A DNA stretch of 64,000 nucleotides from Actinernus sp. WN-2022 (GCA_030867875.1 JAOWCC010000577.1:79775740-79839739), one strand, 5' to 3'. Positions 11,948-24,580 are shown, numbered from the stretch's first letter. Notes: a model not told the origin generated them from the letters alone. Numbers and translations are program-made.

Positions 11948-12599
11948 GAGTAGCACGGAACCTCTCAAGACCTGTATTCTGATTGCACCCATAATACTAT
12001 TCTTCTATAGACCAGTTCGCGGTAAATTCCGACATTCTGAAAGGGATGCAAACATGGCGCGAAATACAGTGTTTGTATGGGAATCGATGGGAATCCGATG
12101 CCAAATAAAATCCGCAAAATCGAATTTATGAACTATTCTTCAGATACAAACTTAATATACCAGGTAAAAGATTAACATATCGAAATTTGAGTGATGTAGC
12201 TGTGCTGGGAAGCGTGCAATCGTGTTTTCAGTTTTCCATGCATTGTCTACAAGAACGAGTCAAATTCCGCCTGGAAATTTACAGACAATGTATGGAAAAC
12301 TGAAAACACGATTGCACGCTTCCCAGCACAGCTACATCACTCAAATTTCGATATGTTAATCTTTTACCTGGTATCTCAAGTTTGTATCTGAAAATATTTC
12401 ATAAATTCGATTTTACGGATTTTATTTGGCATCGGATTCCATCAATTCCCATACAAACACTGTATTTCGCGCCATGTTTGCACCCCTTTCAAAGTGTCGG
12501 AATTTACCGCGAACTGGTCTATTGTTTTTATACTGCACTTTCTAAAGGTTAGGGTGTTAGGACAATACTGTCGGTCGTTTCGAGATGTTCCACCCGACA
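11948..12599 (+). mobile_element. Non-autonomous element with 9-bp target duplication, copy in duplication copy 1
   Basis: The element starts GAGTAGCACGGAACC and ends near TTCCACCCGAC. It is flanked by the direct repeat CAGAAAAGG (11939-11947 and 12600-12608). No clear terminal inverted repeat is visible. A 514-bp foldback MITE is nested inside at 12008-12521. Related copies lie at 29663-29984 and 33788-34085. Confidence 0.7.
12008..12521. mobile_element. Large foldback MITE inserted only in duplication copy 1
   Basis: Nearly the whole element is one inverted repeat (arms about 12008-12246 and 12287-12521). It begins TAGACCAGTTCGCGG and ends CCGCGAACTGGTCTA. The equivalent place in copy 2 reads CTTCTATTG with no insert, so insertion into TA followed the duplication or the element was lost cleanly. 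The long hairpin could form a double-stranded RNA if transcribed. Shorter, diverged relatives are at 15301-15460, 24341-24580 and 32313-32605. Confidence 0.85.
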
Positions 12600-14752
12600 C
12601 AGAAAAGGCACAAAAGATGGATAACTTTGGATGACTTTTAGGCAAATTGATTTGAATAGCTGAAACCGTTTGGAATTAGGATATGCCCAAAAAAATTAAA
12701 TACTCGTATTAAAACTTTACAACAGGCAATATTATTGAAGGGGTCAAAAACCAACAATGAAAATGAGACGAACCAAGAATTTCCACAATAACACGCTTGT
12801 TCAGTATTATATTTATATTGAATCGGTTACCCAATAAACAACCATGCAGCAGCAATAATAATGGTTTGAAAAGAATACAAAAGTTTATTTTACCGTATTG
12901 AGTGGTCACGGAGTGATTTGTTCTGTTATTACAAATACGGTCTAGCACCGCCATTTTGGAAATACTAGGCGCGCAAAAAGGTCTGGGATACTATCGGATC
13001 CTCCTCTGGGTACGAAAGGGGCACGAAAATATTTACCGCCATGAGATATGGTGATCGTTGTCATTCGCTCGCGCACTAGTATAGTGCTTGCTTCAGCTAA
13101 GCTGCTTCCGGTTACTAAAAATAGTTTTATTAGACATTATCATCACACAAGCGCGCGTATTGGAGAATCCCTCTCTTACTTATGCTCTCTTGAATAAACA
13201 TAATATTAAACAAACTAGCAGGGAACTTACATGAAATCAACAAATATGATTTAGTAACATAGCCTATGGCGCCAGATTGTATACTGGAGGTTTTTAGCGT
13301 GTAGATGTTAGTTTCCAAAGTTGTATTTTGATTAAAAAAGGCAATAATATCTTACGGATCTCAGTTAATTTCTCAAACCGGTCGATGAACACAATTATAC
13401 CTATTGTCGAAAAAGTGCCAAAACTGACGGTCACAGGCCTAGGCAGCTCGAGCATTGATCGAAACAGGAAAACGGAATAATACAATACTCAAAAGCCAAG
13501 TTATTTGAATGTCTGGTTGTAGTGAGTTTATGGTCTGAAGAGCCTACGAGTACGATAGTTGGGCGAGGAAACAGTTGGTTTTTATATCTAAGAACACAGG
13601 AAACTACAGAGAACAGACATGGACAAAATATCTTGCTCTAAGGCACACCATAGAGTTGTAAGATAAAAAAATGAACAGCCTTTTCCACGGACAACATTTC
13701 AAACTGTGTTTGAATACCTGGTCTTACCTCGTTCGGTCGTTTGACTTCGGCTGCTTCGCCTGGCGATAGGTTTCCCCAACATTCCCGTAAACTCGATGGC
13801 GTGCTCTCCCAGGTTTTCCCTAAAACATTCCCTAAGGCGTGAACTTGATGGCTTGCTCGCCTAGGTTTTCCCTTAAAAACTAGATTCCCGTAAACTCGAT
13901 GGCTTGATCGCCCAACTAAAGTGTAGAACTTGGGAAAACTCATTTCTTTTTAATATTTTTTTCCTCAAATGCAACCAAGACAGAGAGCAACTTTTGAAAT
14001 TTCGTATGATTCGTCGTCTTCGTTGGGATACCTGTGGCCGTCACTTTTTGGCGCCATTTTCGGACGCGCCGCGCGTTCTCCATATTAGGATATCGATCGA
14101 GGGAGCCTGGAAAAGAGCGTTACACACACGCACTTAACGTATTATTATGAGGGTCTGAACGGGATTAACTGACTGCTGACAAACGGCCTTAAAATAACTG
14201 ACAACTGACAAATGACGATTTTTTTACTGACAACCGAAAAATAACTGACAAATGACAAATTTGTTTTTTGTGGGTCAAACATTGTAAATTTTCTCTAGTA
14301 ATGATTAACTTGGGCTAACTGACAACTGACCAATGGCCAAATTTTAACTGACAACTGACATGTATACCCCCCCCCCCCCCATTCAGACCCTCTATTATAT
14401 AAGATACAGATACAAGATACGATTCAGAACCAACACGACCAATAGCAAAATACAATAATCTGCTCCAACGTGCATATATATCCACAAAGTTGAGAACTTT
14501 CCTTGACATACAATTTTCTTTGAAATCAAATCATTGTTAGTTTGATCAAAAGTAAATTAAAACTTTAAAACGGGTTTCTAATGAAAAAATATTATTTTGT
14601 TGTATAGTTTCTGAGTATCAACCAAATAAGAATAGACATTAACCGAACCCTTTACATTCCTTTGCCGTTCATGTTATCGTTCTTGGAGCATGTTTTTTTA
14701 TCTCAAAGAAAGGCGTTTAATGGGCAGAAGTAAAATGTAATTCATTCAAGAC

Positions 14753-14977
14753 CTACGTTTCCTGTTTTTCGACTGTATTCTTATCTTCATCTTCATTTCT
14801 CATCTCTTCCTTGGGATCCTCATCTTCATTTTCAGCTATGTCTTCTACAGCTCTGTCTTCAGGAACTTCTGCAGGCTCATCCTCTTCGACGTCTTGTTGT
14901 TCCTCAGTCAGGACTTGCGGCGCCATGGTGATTGTCATCACCAGGCCTAAAAGAGCCAGCGACATGATTGCTCTCAT
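14753..14977 (-). CDS. Small acidic secreted peptide, copy 1
   Basis: The start is the ATG at 14977, preceded by an in-frame GTG that is unlikely to be used. The 74-residue product begins with a clear signal peptide (MRAIMSLALLGLVMTITMAP) and continues as a strongly acidic, cysteine-free chain rich in Glu/Asp (EEDEPAEVPEDR, NEDEDPKEEM) to a stop. An upstream 5' exon is likely: acceptor CATCAG ends at 14992, and a donor (AAAG then GTGAGT) follows 15118, defining a 126-bp intron. A further TATA-like sequence and donor lie near 16150-16240. Copy 2 at 31571 keeps the frame. A role such as an acidic matrix or pro-region peptide is only inferred from composition. Confidence 0.65.
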   Translation of the reverse strand: MRAIMSLALLGLVMTITMAPQVLTEEQQDVEEDEPAEVPEDRAVEDIAENEDEDPKEEMRNEDEDKNTVEKQET

Positions 14978-15300
14978 TTTGCGAGCCACCGCTGATGTTC
15001 CAATTAAAAATAAACAAGTTGTTAAGTTCTTTTTCGATTTTTTACTGCTTGCAAACCAGTAACCTTTTCATTAGGACTACAAGAACGAGTTCTCTAATCT
15101 TGATGTACATGACTCACCTTTGTAGAACACAAAGCAGTACATTTATTCATGAATTTCATGTACACATTTTTCTGGGCGCACCCTATTTCGAATATTAGGT
15201 TATGGATGCTTAGAATTTAAAATTAATTACATCAATATTTTTCTTAATGCATTAAATCTCATTAAATTTAAAATTAGAGCAAGCGCCATTTTCCAATATA

Positions 15301-15460
15301 CCAGTTCGCGGTTCAATTCCAACTATCTGTGAAAGTTTGAAGACAGTGAATATTTCAGAAATTCGATTTTACTTGGCATTGGATTCCTATACAAACACTG
15401 TATTTCGCGCTAAGTTTGCACTCCTTTCACAATCAGTCGGAATTAAACGCGAACTAGTCT
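15301..15460. repeat. Short relative of the 12008 MITE
   Basis: The ends CCAGTTCGCGG and CGCGAACTAGTCT match the termini of the 12008-12521 element, but the middle is largely deleted. Its copy 2 counterpart is the longer 32313-32605. Confidence 0.65.
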
Positions 15461-15544
15461 TCTGTTAAGCGTCGGTTATTAATTTTGATATTTGTCCGTG
15501 CGTCTGTATAAACGAAAGGCGAAACAATGCACAAACACGAACAG

Positions 15545-17720
15545 TTTCCCGCCATTTTTTTATGAAATAAAGATATTTCATTTACGAGTATTTTGTTATC
15601 GATGTGTTGATTGGGCCTTCGGATCAAATAATCGACTACTTTAACTAGAAGTCTAATAAACTGAAAGGAACTCTGCGTCGGAATTAAAACAAATTCTGGG
15701 CTTTTCCTTTCGGTTTTCTAACAATTAACCTTGAATTTGCCAAGTCGCTCACTTTGGAGTGTTTTACCTTCAAGTTGATTTACTTCGTACAAAAAGGCGC
15801 CAAACGTTTGCAGAAACGTGACGTGCGAGCGGCTATCTGATTCCCGCCACTGAGTGTTTTATGAAATAAATGCATTTCATTTGCCAGTGTTTGGGTATAA
15901 ACTGTATTTAGTTATCGATGTGCTGAATAATAAAACATGAAAAACTGCAAATAGTCGTCAAACAGAGTGCAAATGTACGTTATCAAGTAAAACAGTTCTC
16001 AAAGTGAGTGCAAATGTACGTTATCAAGGCCCAAATAAAAACTCAAATAATCACAGAGCTCGAGAAACAAACATTTTCAGTGTGAATGGAGCTAGATCAA
16101 GTACCGTAAGAGATGATTATTATTTTCAAGCAAACATGAAGCAGCTATAATCTAACCTGTATTCCTCTTCCAGATCGCTTGTGGAGTAAACTCAACGGAC
16201 TCCAAGAGATTCTGGATAAAGCTGTTCGATGCTGTAGCTTTATATGCGTTGGTGTCAGAAAATTAGTTCTATTTTAAGGCTTCCAACAAAGATTTACGGC
16301 GACAGCTACTCAAGGGAACCTTAGTCATGTAATATTCATTAATACATGAGGTTACAATCATCTTTTAATACTTTGAACATGGAAACAGCTAATGAGACTT
16401 TCGAGATGTGAAGGGATTCAGGCACAACCGGTTTTTTAATTGTGCATTTTTTTATGAAAAAGACTTCACCATTATTTCCTTCAATTATGACGGAAGTAGA
16501 TCAATATTTTCTTAATGCTTTAAGACTAATTAAAATAACTAATATTGGACGGTTAAATGCCTCGTTGCTTTTCAGTTGTTTCAACCTCAATATCGTTATT
16601 TAGACAAAGCGTTGAAATTTGCATTGATATCTGTACCGAGATCTGAAACAGCCGTGTAGAAATATTTAGCAGATTCCTGCCAAATAATTGTATGAAATAA
16701 AGATGTTTCATTTGCGAGTGTTTGGACTGTATAACTGTGGTTTCTTATCGATGTGTTGCACAATAAAACAATTATCGTCCTTGGTCTTGCTGTAAATCGC
16801 CAGATTTTAGCCATGTCAGGACTTAGGATCAATGATATGATAACTGACTAATTTAACTAATCTGTAGTCTACTGAAAAAAACATTTGGATCCGATGAAAA
16901 AGAACATTTCAGGGCCTCTTTCGTCGGTTTTCTAACCATCAGCCTTCGCCAACACGCTCACTGTGGAGTGTGTTCATCATCATTTACTTCGCACAAAAAG
17001 GCGCCAAAACTTTCCCCAAACCAGTAGGGTTCAGTTCGGATGCGACGCAGGCTACAAACCAGTTGCGCGCGGGTCCCACCAAATTGTTTTAAGAAATAAA
17101 GATGTTTCATTTGCGGGTGTTTGGGTATAAAGTGTGTTTTGTTATCGATGTGTTGAATAATATAATCATTATCCTGCTCGATCTTGCGGAAAATCGCCTG
17201 ATGTAAGCAACTGAGATCAAATAACTCAAATAACTGACTTAACTAGTAGGCTAATAACTGAAAGGAACTTTGGGGAAACCAATAAGAGAGCATTTCAGAA
17301 CTTTTTTCGCCTGTTCTGTAATCATCACACTCCACAGTGAGCGAATTGGCGAAGGCTTTTTATCTTCATTTACTTCGCACAAAAAGGCGCCGAAACTATT
17401 TGCACAAACCAGTGGCGCGCGCTATCAATTTCCCGCCAAATTGTTTTATGAAGTAAAGATGTTTCATTTGCAGGTGTTTATAATCTTTATTGAGGTCAGT
17501 GCCAACTTCACCCTAAAGTGCTTTACAGAGGAGTCCTCGAGAAGACTAATTTACAAAATGAAAAAAAATATAATTCATTTACTTCACACAAAAAGGCGGC
17601 AAAATTAGACACAAACATGGCGCGCGCTATCAAAATCCAAATCGTTTTATGAAATAAAGATGTTTCATGTGCGAGTGTTTAGGTGTAAACTGTGTTTTGT
17701 TATCCACGTGTTGAATACCA
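15545..17720 (+). repeat. Array of about six diverged 0.3-0.4-kb tandem units, copy 1
   Basis: Units recur near 15550, 15845, 16680, 17090, 17440 and 17640. Each has TTTTATGAAATAAAGATGTTTC, a TTTGCGAGTGTTTGGG-like word, GTTATCGATGTGTTGAATAA and an AAAAAGGCGCCAAA word. The units are too diverged to be a young satellite. Copy 2 has the same array at 32690-35190, so the array predates the duplication. No ORF is conserved among units. Confidence 0.7.
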
Positions 17721-17950
17721 AAACGATTATAACGATCCTTTGAATCGCCCTCGTCGTCTAAGTATCTGGCAATATTCCGCGCGCTTTCTTATTGCAGGAT
17801 AATTGTTAGATACACCCCTTGTGAACGTTGCGCGCTAGGACAACTGTAAAAACAAATGTTATGTCTGCAATGTTAGAACGGATAGAGCGAAGTCATTTAT
17901 ACAATTAATTCACCAGGTAATTAGAAATACAATATGAAAGACTTCAGTTA

Positions 17951-18309
17951 AAATAGACCGGACTTAACCAAAGTGTATTTTGCATTTATTACACTATAAC
18001 CCGTTATCTCGGTTACAAGATCAAATTCTGACAAAGGTGAACGCTCGAAACGTCAACTGCTACAGCAGATGGCATACCGGCCTTAGTTGTCAGATCAGTT
18101 CTACTAGTAAAACCAGTGTTTATCTTACCCGTCGCGTCCGGCCTACACTAGTCTTAACAGGAACTAGTCATCCATTACAAGATAAACAAACTCCAAGATA
18201 AAAACCGTATCTCCGTGCGGCCACGAAGTGTCGTCTACATAGAAACATGCTATCAAATTACAATGGACAGTCTTGATCTTGGTTTTCAAAGTAAATTATC
18301 AATTTGGTT
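17951..18309. other. Single-copy spacer, no gene seen
   Basis: The sequence lies just beyond the end of duplication copy 1. One 73-codon plus-strand ORF (17980-18201) has no recognisable domain. Nothing else stands out. Confidence 0.4.
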
Positions 18310-18680
18310 CAAACGTAGAACGCATACGTTCCTAATTTACTATCTTGTACGACATGGTTAACAAAAGAACCAGAGCTTATGTGTGTTGTTCAATGAAAGT
18401 TTTCAAATCCAATGTGGCCCCCGTTAACTTTCTAATTTACGAAGAAAACTACCATCCATCGCCTGATAATACTGTATTTAGGTCAAGTTCTTCATCCTCC
18501 GGTTATCGGTGAGGTCAGATCTCAGTGAAAGGAACCATGCAAGTTCAATTAAGTCATTAAGTTCATGACAATTACTTTTGTACGGCGAGGTTGATTTTGT
18601 TCAATATGGAAATTTCAGTTCAAATACCAACTCGATATTAACATCCAAGTTCACTTTCTGTGGTACTGAACACCTAGGTT
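18310..18680 (+). repeat. Direct repeat, first member (partner 19696-20090)
   Basis: It shares long stretches with 19696-20090, including CTTGTACGACATGGTT, AAAGAACCAGAGCTTATGTG and GGTTATCGGTGAGGTCAGA, about 1.39 kb apart. The intervening DNA holds unrelated sequence and the 19264-19580 MITE. No coding signal is seen in either member, and none in 18681-19263. Confidence 0.7.
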
Positions 18681-19263
18681 AAATAATGATTAAACGCATA
18701 ACATGAACAAAAAACAAAAAAACAGACAACAGGAGGAGGAAGACTAACGAAAACCGAAATGAGTGAACGACGCTACTATGTGTTCTACAGGCAATGCCAC
18801 TTCAAAACGATTCTTGATTTTTCAATGTGTATTTCGTGAAAATTGATATTTATAAGTGCAATGTTTGTTAGGTGTGTGTATAGTACATGTGATATTCTTT
18901 ACTTGATCTTGTATTTACATCTGCGAAAAAGAGAGATAAGTAAAGAAGCATTTAGTCATAGTATATTAGTAGCCAAGTAACATTACGGGTTCGAAGTCTA
19001 ACTAATGATATTTGGTACACAATGTGTTTTTTTGAGACAGGAAAACAGACAGCTGAGAAAGCCTGTCTCATTCATGATTGACATGTACTAGTTCTATGCT
19101 TACCTCATGCGTGGCATGGACACCATCCCAGTTACGATATCCTTGACGACTTCTAGGGGTGGAATACCTCCCTTGAAGCCGATGAGATGATGAGATACTT
19201 GGATTCTGCGAAGGATATATCGTTATCATCAAGTTTTAGAACGCGCAGGACTACACCAGACCT

Positions 19264-19580
19264 CGGGGGGGGGGGGGGGAGGGGTCCTCCCTTATGTGAG
19301 GGGTACATGGATGCTCGTCGTACCTTTTAGGGGTCAAAATCAGGAGTTTGGTACCACTTAGGGTATCCACCATCAAACACAGACATTTCTATGTAAAGCG
19401 GTACCTTTTAGGGGTCGGGTGTCAATTGAACAAAAAAGCTGTTATCAATTTGCATTTTTATTATCTTTTAGGGGTCAAAATAAGCTTGAACCACTCCCAT
19501 TTTAGTACCTCTTAGGGATCAAATCGAAAATGTCCGACGAGCATCCCTACCCCTTTTATATGGGAGTCACCCCCCCCGGG
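19264..19580. mobile_element. MITE with G/C-run ends and internal TTTTAGGGGTC repeats
   Basis: The ends are a G-run and a C-run. Inside them are inverted segments: GGGTACATGGATGCTCGTCG on the left against CGACGAGCATCC on the right. The interior repeats the word TACCTTTTAGGGGTC or a close variant about five times. No coding capacity is seen. Confidence 0.6.
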
Positions 19581-19695
19581 CACCAGACAAGCAAACAAGG
19601 TAAAGAAGTTGACTGAATGATGTGTGGTAGGATTAAAATTAATGTTCCACTAGGTCTATGGGGCTTCTGGTTGAAAGAAATACGAGATACTCGTG

Positions 19696-20090
19696 GTTGA
19701 ACGTAGAACGTAGAACGTATACGTTCTTAGTTAATTATCTTGTACGACATGGTTGACAAAAGAACCAGAGCTTATGTGTGTGTTGTTCAATAAATGATTT
19801 AAAATTCAATGGGACCTAGTTAACTTTCCGTTTTACCATGAAAACTTGACTCAATCGCCTAATTTTTCGCTTGATAATACTGTATTTCAGGGTCAAGTTC
19901 ATCCTCCTCTGGTTATCGGTGAGGTCAGAATTATTCTCAGTGAAAGGAACCAAGTTCAAGTTAACAAGTTCTTGAAAATTACTTTAGTACAACGAGGTTG
20001 TTTTCGTTCAATATGGAAATTTCAGTTCAAATCACCGAGTCGATATTAACATCCAAGTTCACTTTCTATTGCACAGAAAATCTAGGCTAA
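19696..20090 (+). repeat. Direct repeat, second member (partner 18310-18680)
   Basis: See the partner entry: same orientation, moderately diverged, with small indels. No gene is recognised. Confidence 0.7.
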
Positions 20091-20218
20091 TTTGCTATTT
20101 TTCTTTGAAAATCTATGGATTTCGATATATTTTACCGACTGGTTTATCATCCTATTTCGGTAGCATCCGATCTCAGTTCACGAAATCATGATCAAGTTCA
20201 GTCAAGTCGTCACTGAGA

Positions 20219-20500
20219 TAGAGCGGTTTACAGTTGAGTGTAGTAAAACCAAACGCAAATTATACCCACAGCCAGCCAATCAATAGGAGCGAGTAATCAC
20301 AAGTAACTCATAAATGGCTTCCCTGTGAGCCAATAACAAACCAAAGTAGAGCCAATGAAAAACCAAGGCAAAACCAAAAGCAATTTGCGTTTGGTTTTAC
20401 CTTGGATTGTGATTGGTTGGTTTACTTTCTCAGCCAATAGGAGAGCTTATAGTAAACGCAAAACCAAAACACTTCCGACACTCAATTGAAATCCGCTCTA
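20219..20500. mobile_element. MITE with TAGAGCGG termini
   Basis: Inverted ends (TAGAGCGGTTTACAGTTGAGTG and the complement ending CCGCTCTA) bound an interior rich in AACCAAA and GCCAAT words on both strands. It abuts the next MITE directly. Confidence 0.65.
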
Positions 20501-20665
20501 TTGGCCGTTTTTATACTACACGGCTTAGACGTCTGCTAAGTGCGTCGTTCGGTCGCACTTAGCAGACAAAGATAACTTTAACTGTGTCTGTCTTATTTCC
20601 CGTTTTTACACTATTTCTAAGCGGTCTCTAGACGACTTAGACGTCTCTAGTATAAAAACGGCCAA
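20501..20665. mobile_element. MITE with TTGGCCGTTTTTATAC termini
   Basis: The left end TTGGCCGTTTTTATAC is perfectly complementary to GTATAAAAACGGCCAA on the right. Inner segments (CTTAGACGTCT words) are also inverted. It is 165 bp long with no coding capacity. Confidence 0.7.
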
Positions 20666-21971
20666 TGACATAAACCAAGTAACGCGTGGGTGGATCGCCG
20701 ACGAAGTAATGTAGGCCTTTCAACAAAACGTGGAACTCCGAATGAAAACGGTGTTATGTAGGTTAGGAACTGATATAGGTTCTCACCTTGAGAATGATAC
20801 CACGGGCATATCCTAGAAACCATGCAGTCATATTTAGGGAGTACGCATTTCGCTAATTAGCTTGGTATAACACACAGGATGTGAAGAGAATCAATAAAAT
20901 GTAGTCACATGAAGAAAGTTTATACTTGTGAAAATTTGTCTCAACTTGAATTTTCATTATAGGTTTCCGTTTTCTAGGGCTACCGAATGGTCAATTCGAG
21001 CATTGGCAATCATCTTGTTTTTAGAGCAAGCACGAGCAATTATATTTTCTCACAGCTGCGAACAATGATCTGTACAAAAAAAACGAGTAAACGATCACCT
21101 TGGGAAAATGCAAGTTCCTGAAATTCGACCACACAATCTTTTTTGCGAGCATTCGAGCAAAGGATTACAACAATGAGCGCTTCCAATTTTTGACTGATCG
21201 TTGATCTATTGGGGAAACGTACTCTGAGACAATGCAGTTAGCTTTTGTCCTGTATCTTTCCAATATTGCTCCTTAACATCGTGGCTTGTGTGAATTTACC
21301 TATTTACCTCGTTAAACAAATTTGTAGGCTAATCAGTTGTGCTTATGAATATCAACGCATTAATTCTGTCTTTGGTTTGCACGAATTGACCTATTGTGCT
21401 TTATGATCCAAGTAAAGCCTTCTCGTTCAACACTTTAGTTGTGAACAGAGATTCCTAGGAGTAAATCGGTAAACGATACCGTCCAAACCAAATTAATTTT
21501 GTTCACGTCAAAACTTTATTTTCTACCTTCTCAGATTGTCTTTACTTTTCTTTATTTCACCGGTAAAAAACTGGAACACGAAAGTTGAATTGTGAATTGA
21601 ATGATTTTTTTTTGGAACACAACTTGAAATGATCAACGCACTTTTTGTCGGCCAGTTAAACGACTATAACATTAACACCTCATTTACTTTGTATTGACGG
21701 TTATACTGATCGTAGGTAGATTACAGTTGATGTTCCCATGGTATATAATACGGTAACAAAACTGGAACGACGCCTGAATTACAATTAGACTAAGAAACCA
21801 AAATATACACGATTAACAAGTGAATTACAGAGTAGTCACTAAATCTTACTCAGTTCTATGTCTGTAGACTAGCTAACTACCGGTGTGTTACTGTAAAATC
21901 GCGGTAGCTACTGAAGAAATCAAAGACAAACTGCTGATTCATACCCGACATGAATGGTAGTCCCACAGTAA
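20666..21971. other. Non-coding spacer, nothing recognised
   Basis: About 1.3 kb of AT-rich DNA without an ORF over 60 codons, RNA gene or clear repeat. Confidence 0.5.
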
Positions 21972-22092
21972 GGCCCGATTCAAACGACAAACTTTTCATG
22001 CGCCGAACGAAATTGAAACGAAAGATAATTAGGCGGCTTCTTTTGATCTAATTAGGTTCGGCGCATGAAAGGTTCGACGTTTGAACTGGGCC
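21972..22092. mobile_element. Harbinger-type MITE flanked by TAA
   Basis: GGCCCGATTCAAACG at the left is inverted as a diverged copy ending GGGCC at the right, and the inner GGCGCATGAAA words also pair. TAA flanks both sides (21969-21971 and 22093-22095), the 3-bp TWA duplication known for PIF/Harbinger elements. Confidence 0.65.
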
Positions 22093-22096
22093 TAAG

Positions 22097-23333
22097 AAAA
22101 CTACCGTTCGTTTATTTTAGTTTACCTGCTTTGTACAAGTACCTTGTTTGGAAAACGGGTGAGGGCATATAGCAAAAAAACAAACAGTATTACACTACAA
22201 CTACGAAGGCAACCAGTCTTGTGAACGCGAAGTCTTTGATGAAGCTGTAATCATCGTTTTTTTTATTAGCTTATATGTGAATGCTCTTTTTTCTGAGTGC
22301 AGTTATTTTATCAGTTATCAGTTTGTAGTACAGTAGGTAAAATACCTTTGTGGGTAGTTATCCTGCGAAAACATAGGTTATTGTGTTGAAGTTTACCTTT
22401 TCTCCAGTGATAGATTCCGAGGTCTGTGACGGGATGTTTACATACACTAACTCCCTAAGTTGTGTACAATATGCTACGAGTCTTCTGTTTCACGAACCCG
22501 GGGTCACGAAGCCTAAAGTACATTGTACATACATGTCGAAAAATATTTGGGAGCAAGTGCTTATTTTATGTTTCTTACCAGTCGCACTTTAATTAGGACA
22601 TAAACATGATGGTCATTACTTGTCTTTCTGGCAGACATTCCGATTTGACGGACAGCCCCAACTATCAGTTATGACAGCAGCCGAAGTCCCGGCGAAAGTT
22701 ACAGAAGTTTTACTGAGAACAACTCAGCCTCTTTTTTACGCACACTCTACACATTACTACAAAACAAATGTACACAGCAGAAAACCGTTCTGTGAAATCG
22801 AGGATAATATTTAGCAAAAAAAACAGTATTGCGATTTAGAACTGAGACTATGCATTAATTGTATCCTGTTAGGAAATCAAGACCAAGAACAGATATAACA
22901 TGATATGTACAGTTTGTGAAGAGTGGTGTGAATTTTGAAATAAAACGCGAAAGAAAAGTATAACACTCCGAATTGTCTTTTTACAATGTGTTGTTTTCCC
23001 TCGATACTTTTCATCGCTGATGTTTTGTTTTACGTCCCCTACTAGCATAATACTGGATGTTTGACCAAGGTATTGACTCGAAAAACAGACCCTAGCACAT
23101 GAGTTATTTGCGGATAGCACTAGTACTGATCAGTTGGCATTAACAATAAACAAGAACACAATACATATATTTCGTATGTGGTCTATTGTGTGTTTAACTT
23201 GATTTTTTGATGAGATACTGGCACACGTTCTTTTTTCACAAGACTTCACAGAACGGTTTTCTGCTGGAAGTGGAATCTCTCAAACGAATTTCGACATGAA
23301 ACCTGCTGATTGACTGAAAGCCGTGTTTATATG
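22097..23333. other. Non-coding spacer, nothing recognised
   Basis: Several ORFs of 64-83 codons occur on both strands but overlap each other and show no domain, signal peptide or splice context. No repeat was identified. Confidence 0.45.
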
Positions 23334-23720
23334 TCTTCGCCATTCACTGTTCAGGTTTCAGCCTTAAAGTGCCACTACGACTATTTTCTTTTCTACCTTT
23401 TTCTCTTCCAAAACGACACACGTGCAGTGTCGAAAATATCCAAATCAGTGATTTTTTTCCCCAAAGGACCAAATTAAACTAAGAAATTTGCAGAGAGTTT
23501 ACCGTCGAAATCACGTCCGCCATTACTGAAGTGTGTTCCAAATACTTCACGACTTTCGACCAGCGGCTTGACGTAATTTTCTCAACGCGTCGCTCTTGTA
23601 AATGCATATTTCCATTCAAAACTTCGTTCTTTCTCAAAATTTGATCGTAGTGGCACTTTAAGGTTGAAACCTTCGTAGTGGCACTTTAAGGTTGAAACCT
23701 GAACAGTGAATGGCGAAGAA
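23334..23720. mobile_element. MITE with TCTTCGCCATTCACTG termini
   Basis: The left terminus (TCTTCGCCATTCACTGTTCA) is complementary to the right end (TGAACAGTGAATGGCGAAGA). Next to it, AACCTTAAAGTGCCACTACG is inverted and is present twice in tandem on the right, near 23646-23700. It is about 390 bp long with no coding capacity. Confidence 0.75.
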
Positions 23721-24340
23721 TACGATGGGGGTTTCTCTGGTTTAATGTCGAAATCATATCGTCGAGTCCTTCAGTGGTGAGTCATGTCTAGTTGTTGTGT
23801 TACGTTGTCACTTTCATGCACTCGATTAATACACCAGGCGGTCAAAAAAAAAAAAAAAAATCTTAAATTCAATCATTTTTTGTATCAAATGGTCAATGAG
23901 TAACACTGTATTAGAATGTGGGCATTGCTTTTGTCAACTTCAAACGTTTTAGCATCCCATTTTGTGGTCGCTTTAGCCTAGTTTAGATAACGAAGCCGAT
24001 GCTAAATTCTCTCGCCGATCATTTTCTTTTAGTTTTAGAAAGCGAATTTTATTTTCCTCTTCTTCGACACACATTAAGAACTCAAAGTCGGACATGTTTT
24101 CTTCCCAGTCTATGAAGGGTTTGTTGTGCTCTATAATCTTACAAAATCACGACTGGAGCTTTAGAACATGAAAAAAGAGTACAGGAGTGATATCGGTAAT
24201 TTTTTTAATGTTCTACAGCTTCAGGAGTGTTTTTGTCAGAGTACAGAGCACAACAAAACCTATTTTACTTGCTTTAAATAATAGATTTTTACGAACGAAA
24301 TGCACAAACATGCAGTCCTCGCAAGACCGACAGTTTTGTG
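23721..24340. other. Non-coding spacer with a poly-A run
   Basis: It contains a run of about 17 A near 23846. No gene or ordered repeat is seen. Confidence 0.4.
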
Positions 24341-24580
24341 TTCGCGGTAAATTCCGACATTTTGAAAGGGGTGCAAACAAGGCGCGAAATACAGTATGGG
24401 AATCCGATGCCAAATAAAATCCGTAAAATCGAATTTCTGAAATAGTCTTCAGATACAAACTTAAGATACCAGGTAAAAGATTAACATATCGAAATTTGAG
24501 GGATGGATTCCCATACAAACACTGTATTTCGCGCCATGTTTGCACTCTTCAAAATGTCGGAATTTACCGCGAATTGGTCT
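24341..24580. repeat. Truncated relative of the 12008 foldback MITE
   Basis: It starts TTCGCGGTAAATTCCGACA and ends CCGCGAATTGGTCT, with most of the hairpin centre missing. It lies between the two duplication copies. Confidence 0.7.

Larger units (their letters stand above)
7287..17950 (+). repeat. Segmental duplication, copy 1
   Basis: This block matches 25408-35550 in the same orientation, with similarity starting at GATGATCCCATAATTTATA and ending after GCGAAGTCATTTATA near 17900. Order and content are conserved: a foldback at 8231, a TATA-like site near 8710, a repeated 9-bp-TSD element at 11948, a small acidic peptide gene at 14753, and a tandem array from 15545. Copy 1 differs by an extra segment at about 11108-11880, a large MITE at 12008-12521 and an extra 13210-14395 segment. 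Apart from the peptide gene, no coding region in 7287-14750 is convincing. Confidence 0.9.

Noticed and set aside
14368..14382. Long C-run near repeated GACAACTGACAAATG words
   Set aside because: Considered as a telomere-like or CRISPR-like array, but the words are short, irregular simple repeats without conserved spacers.
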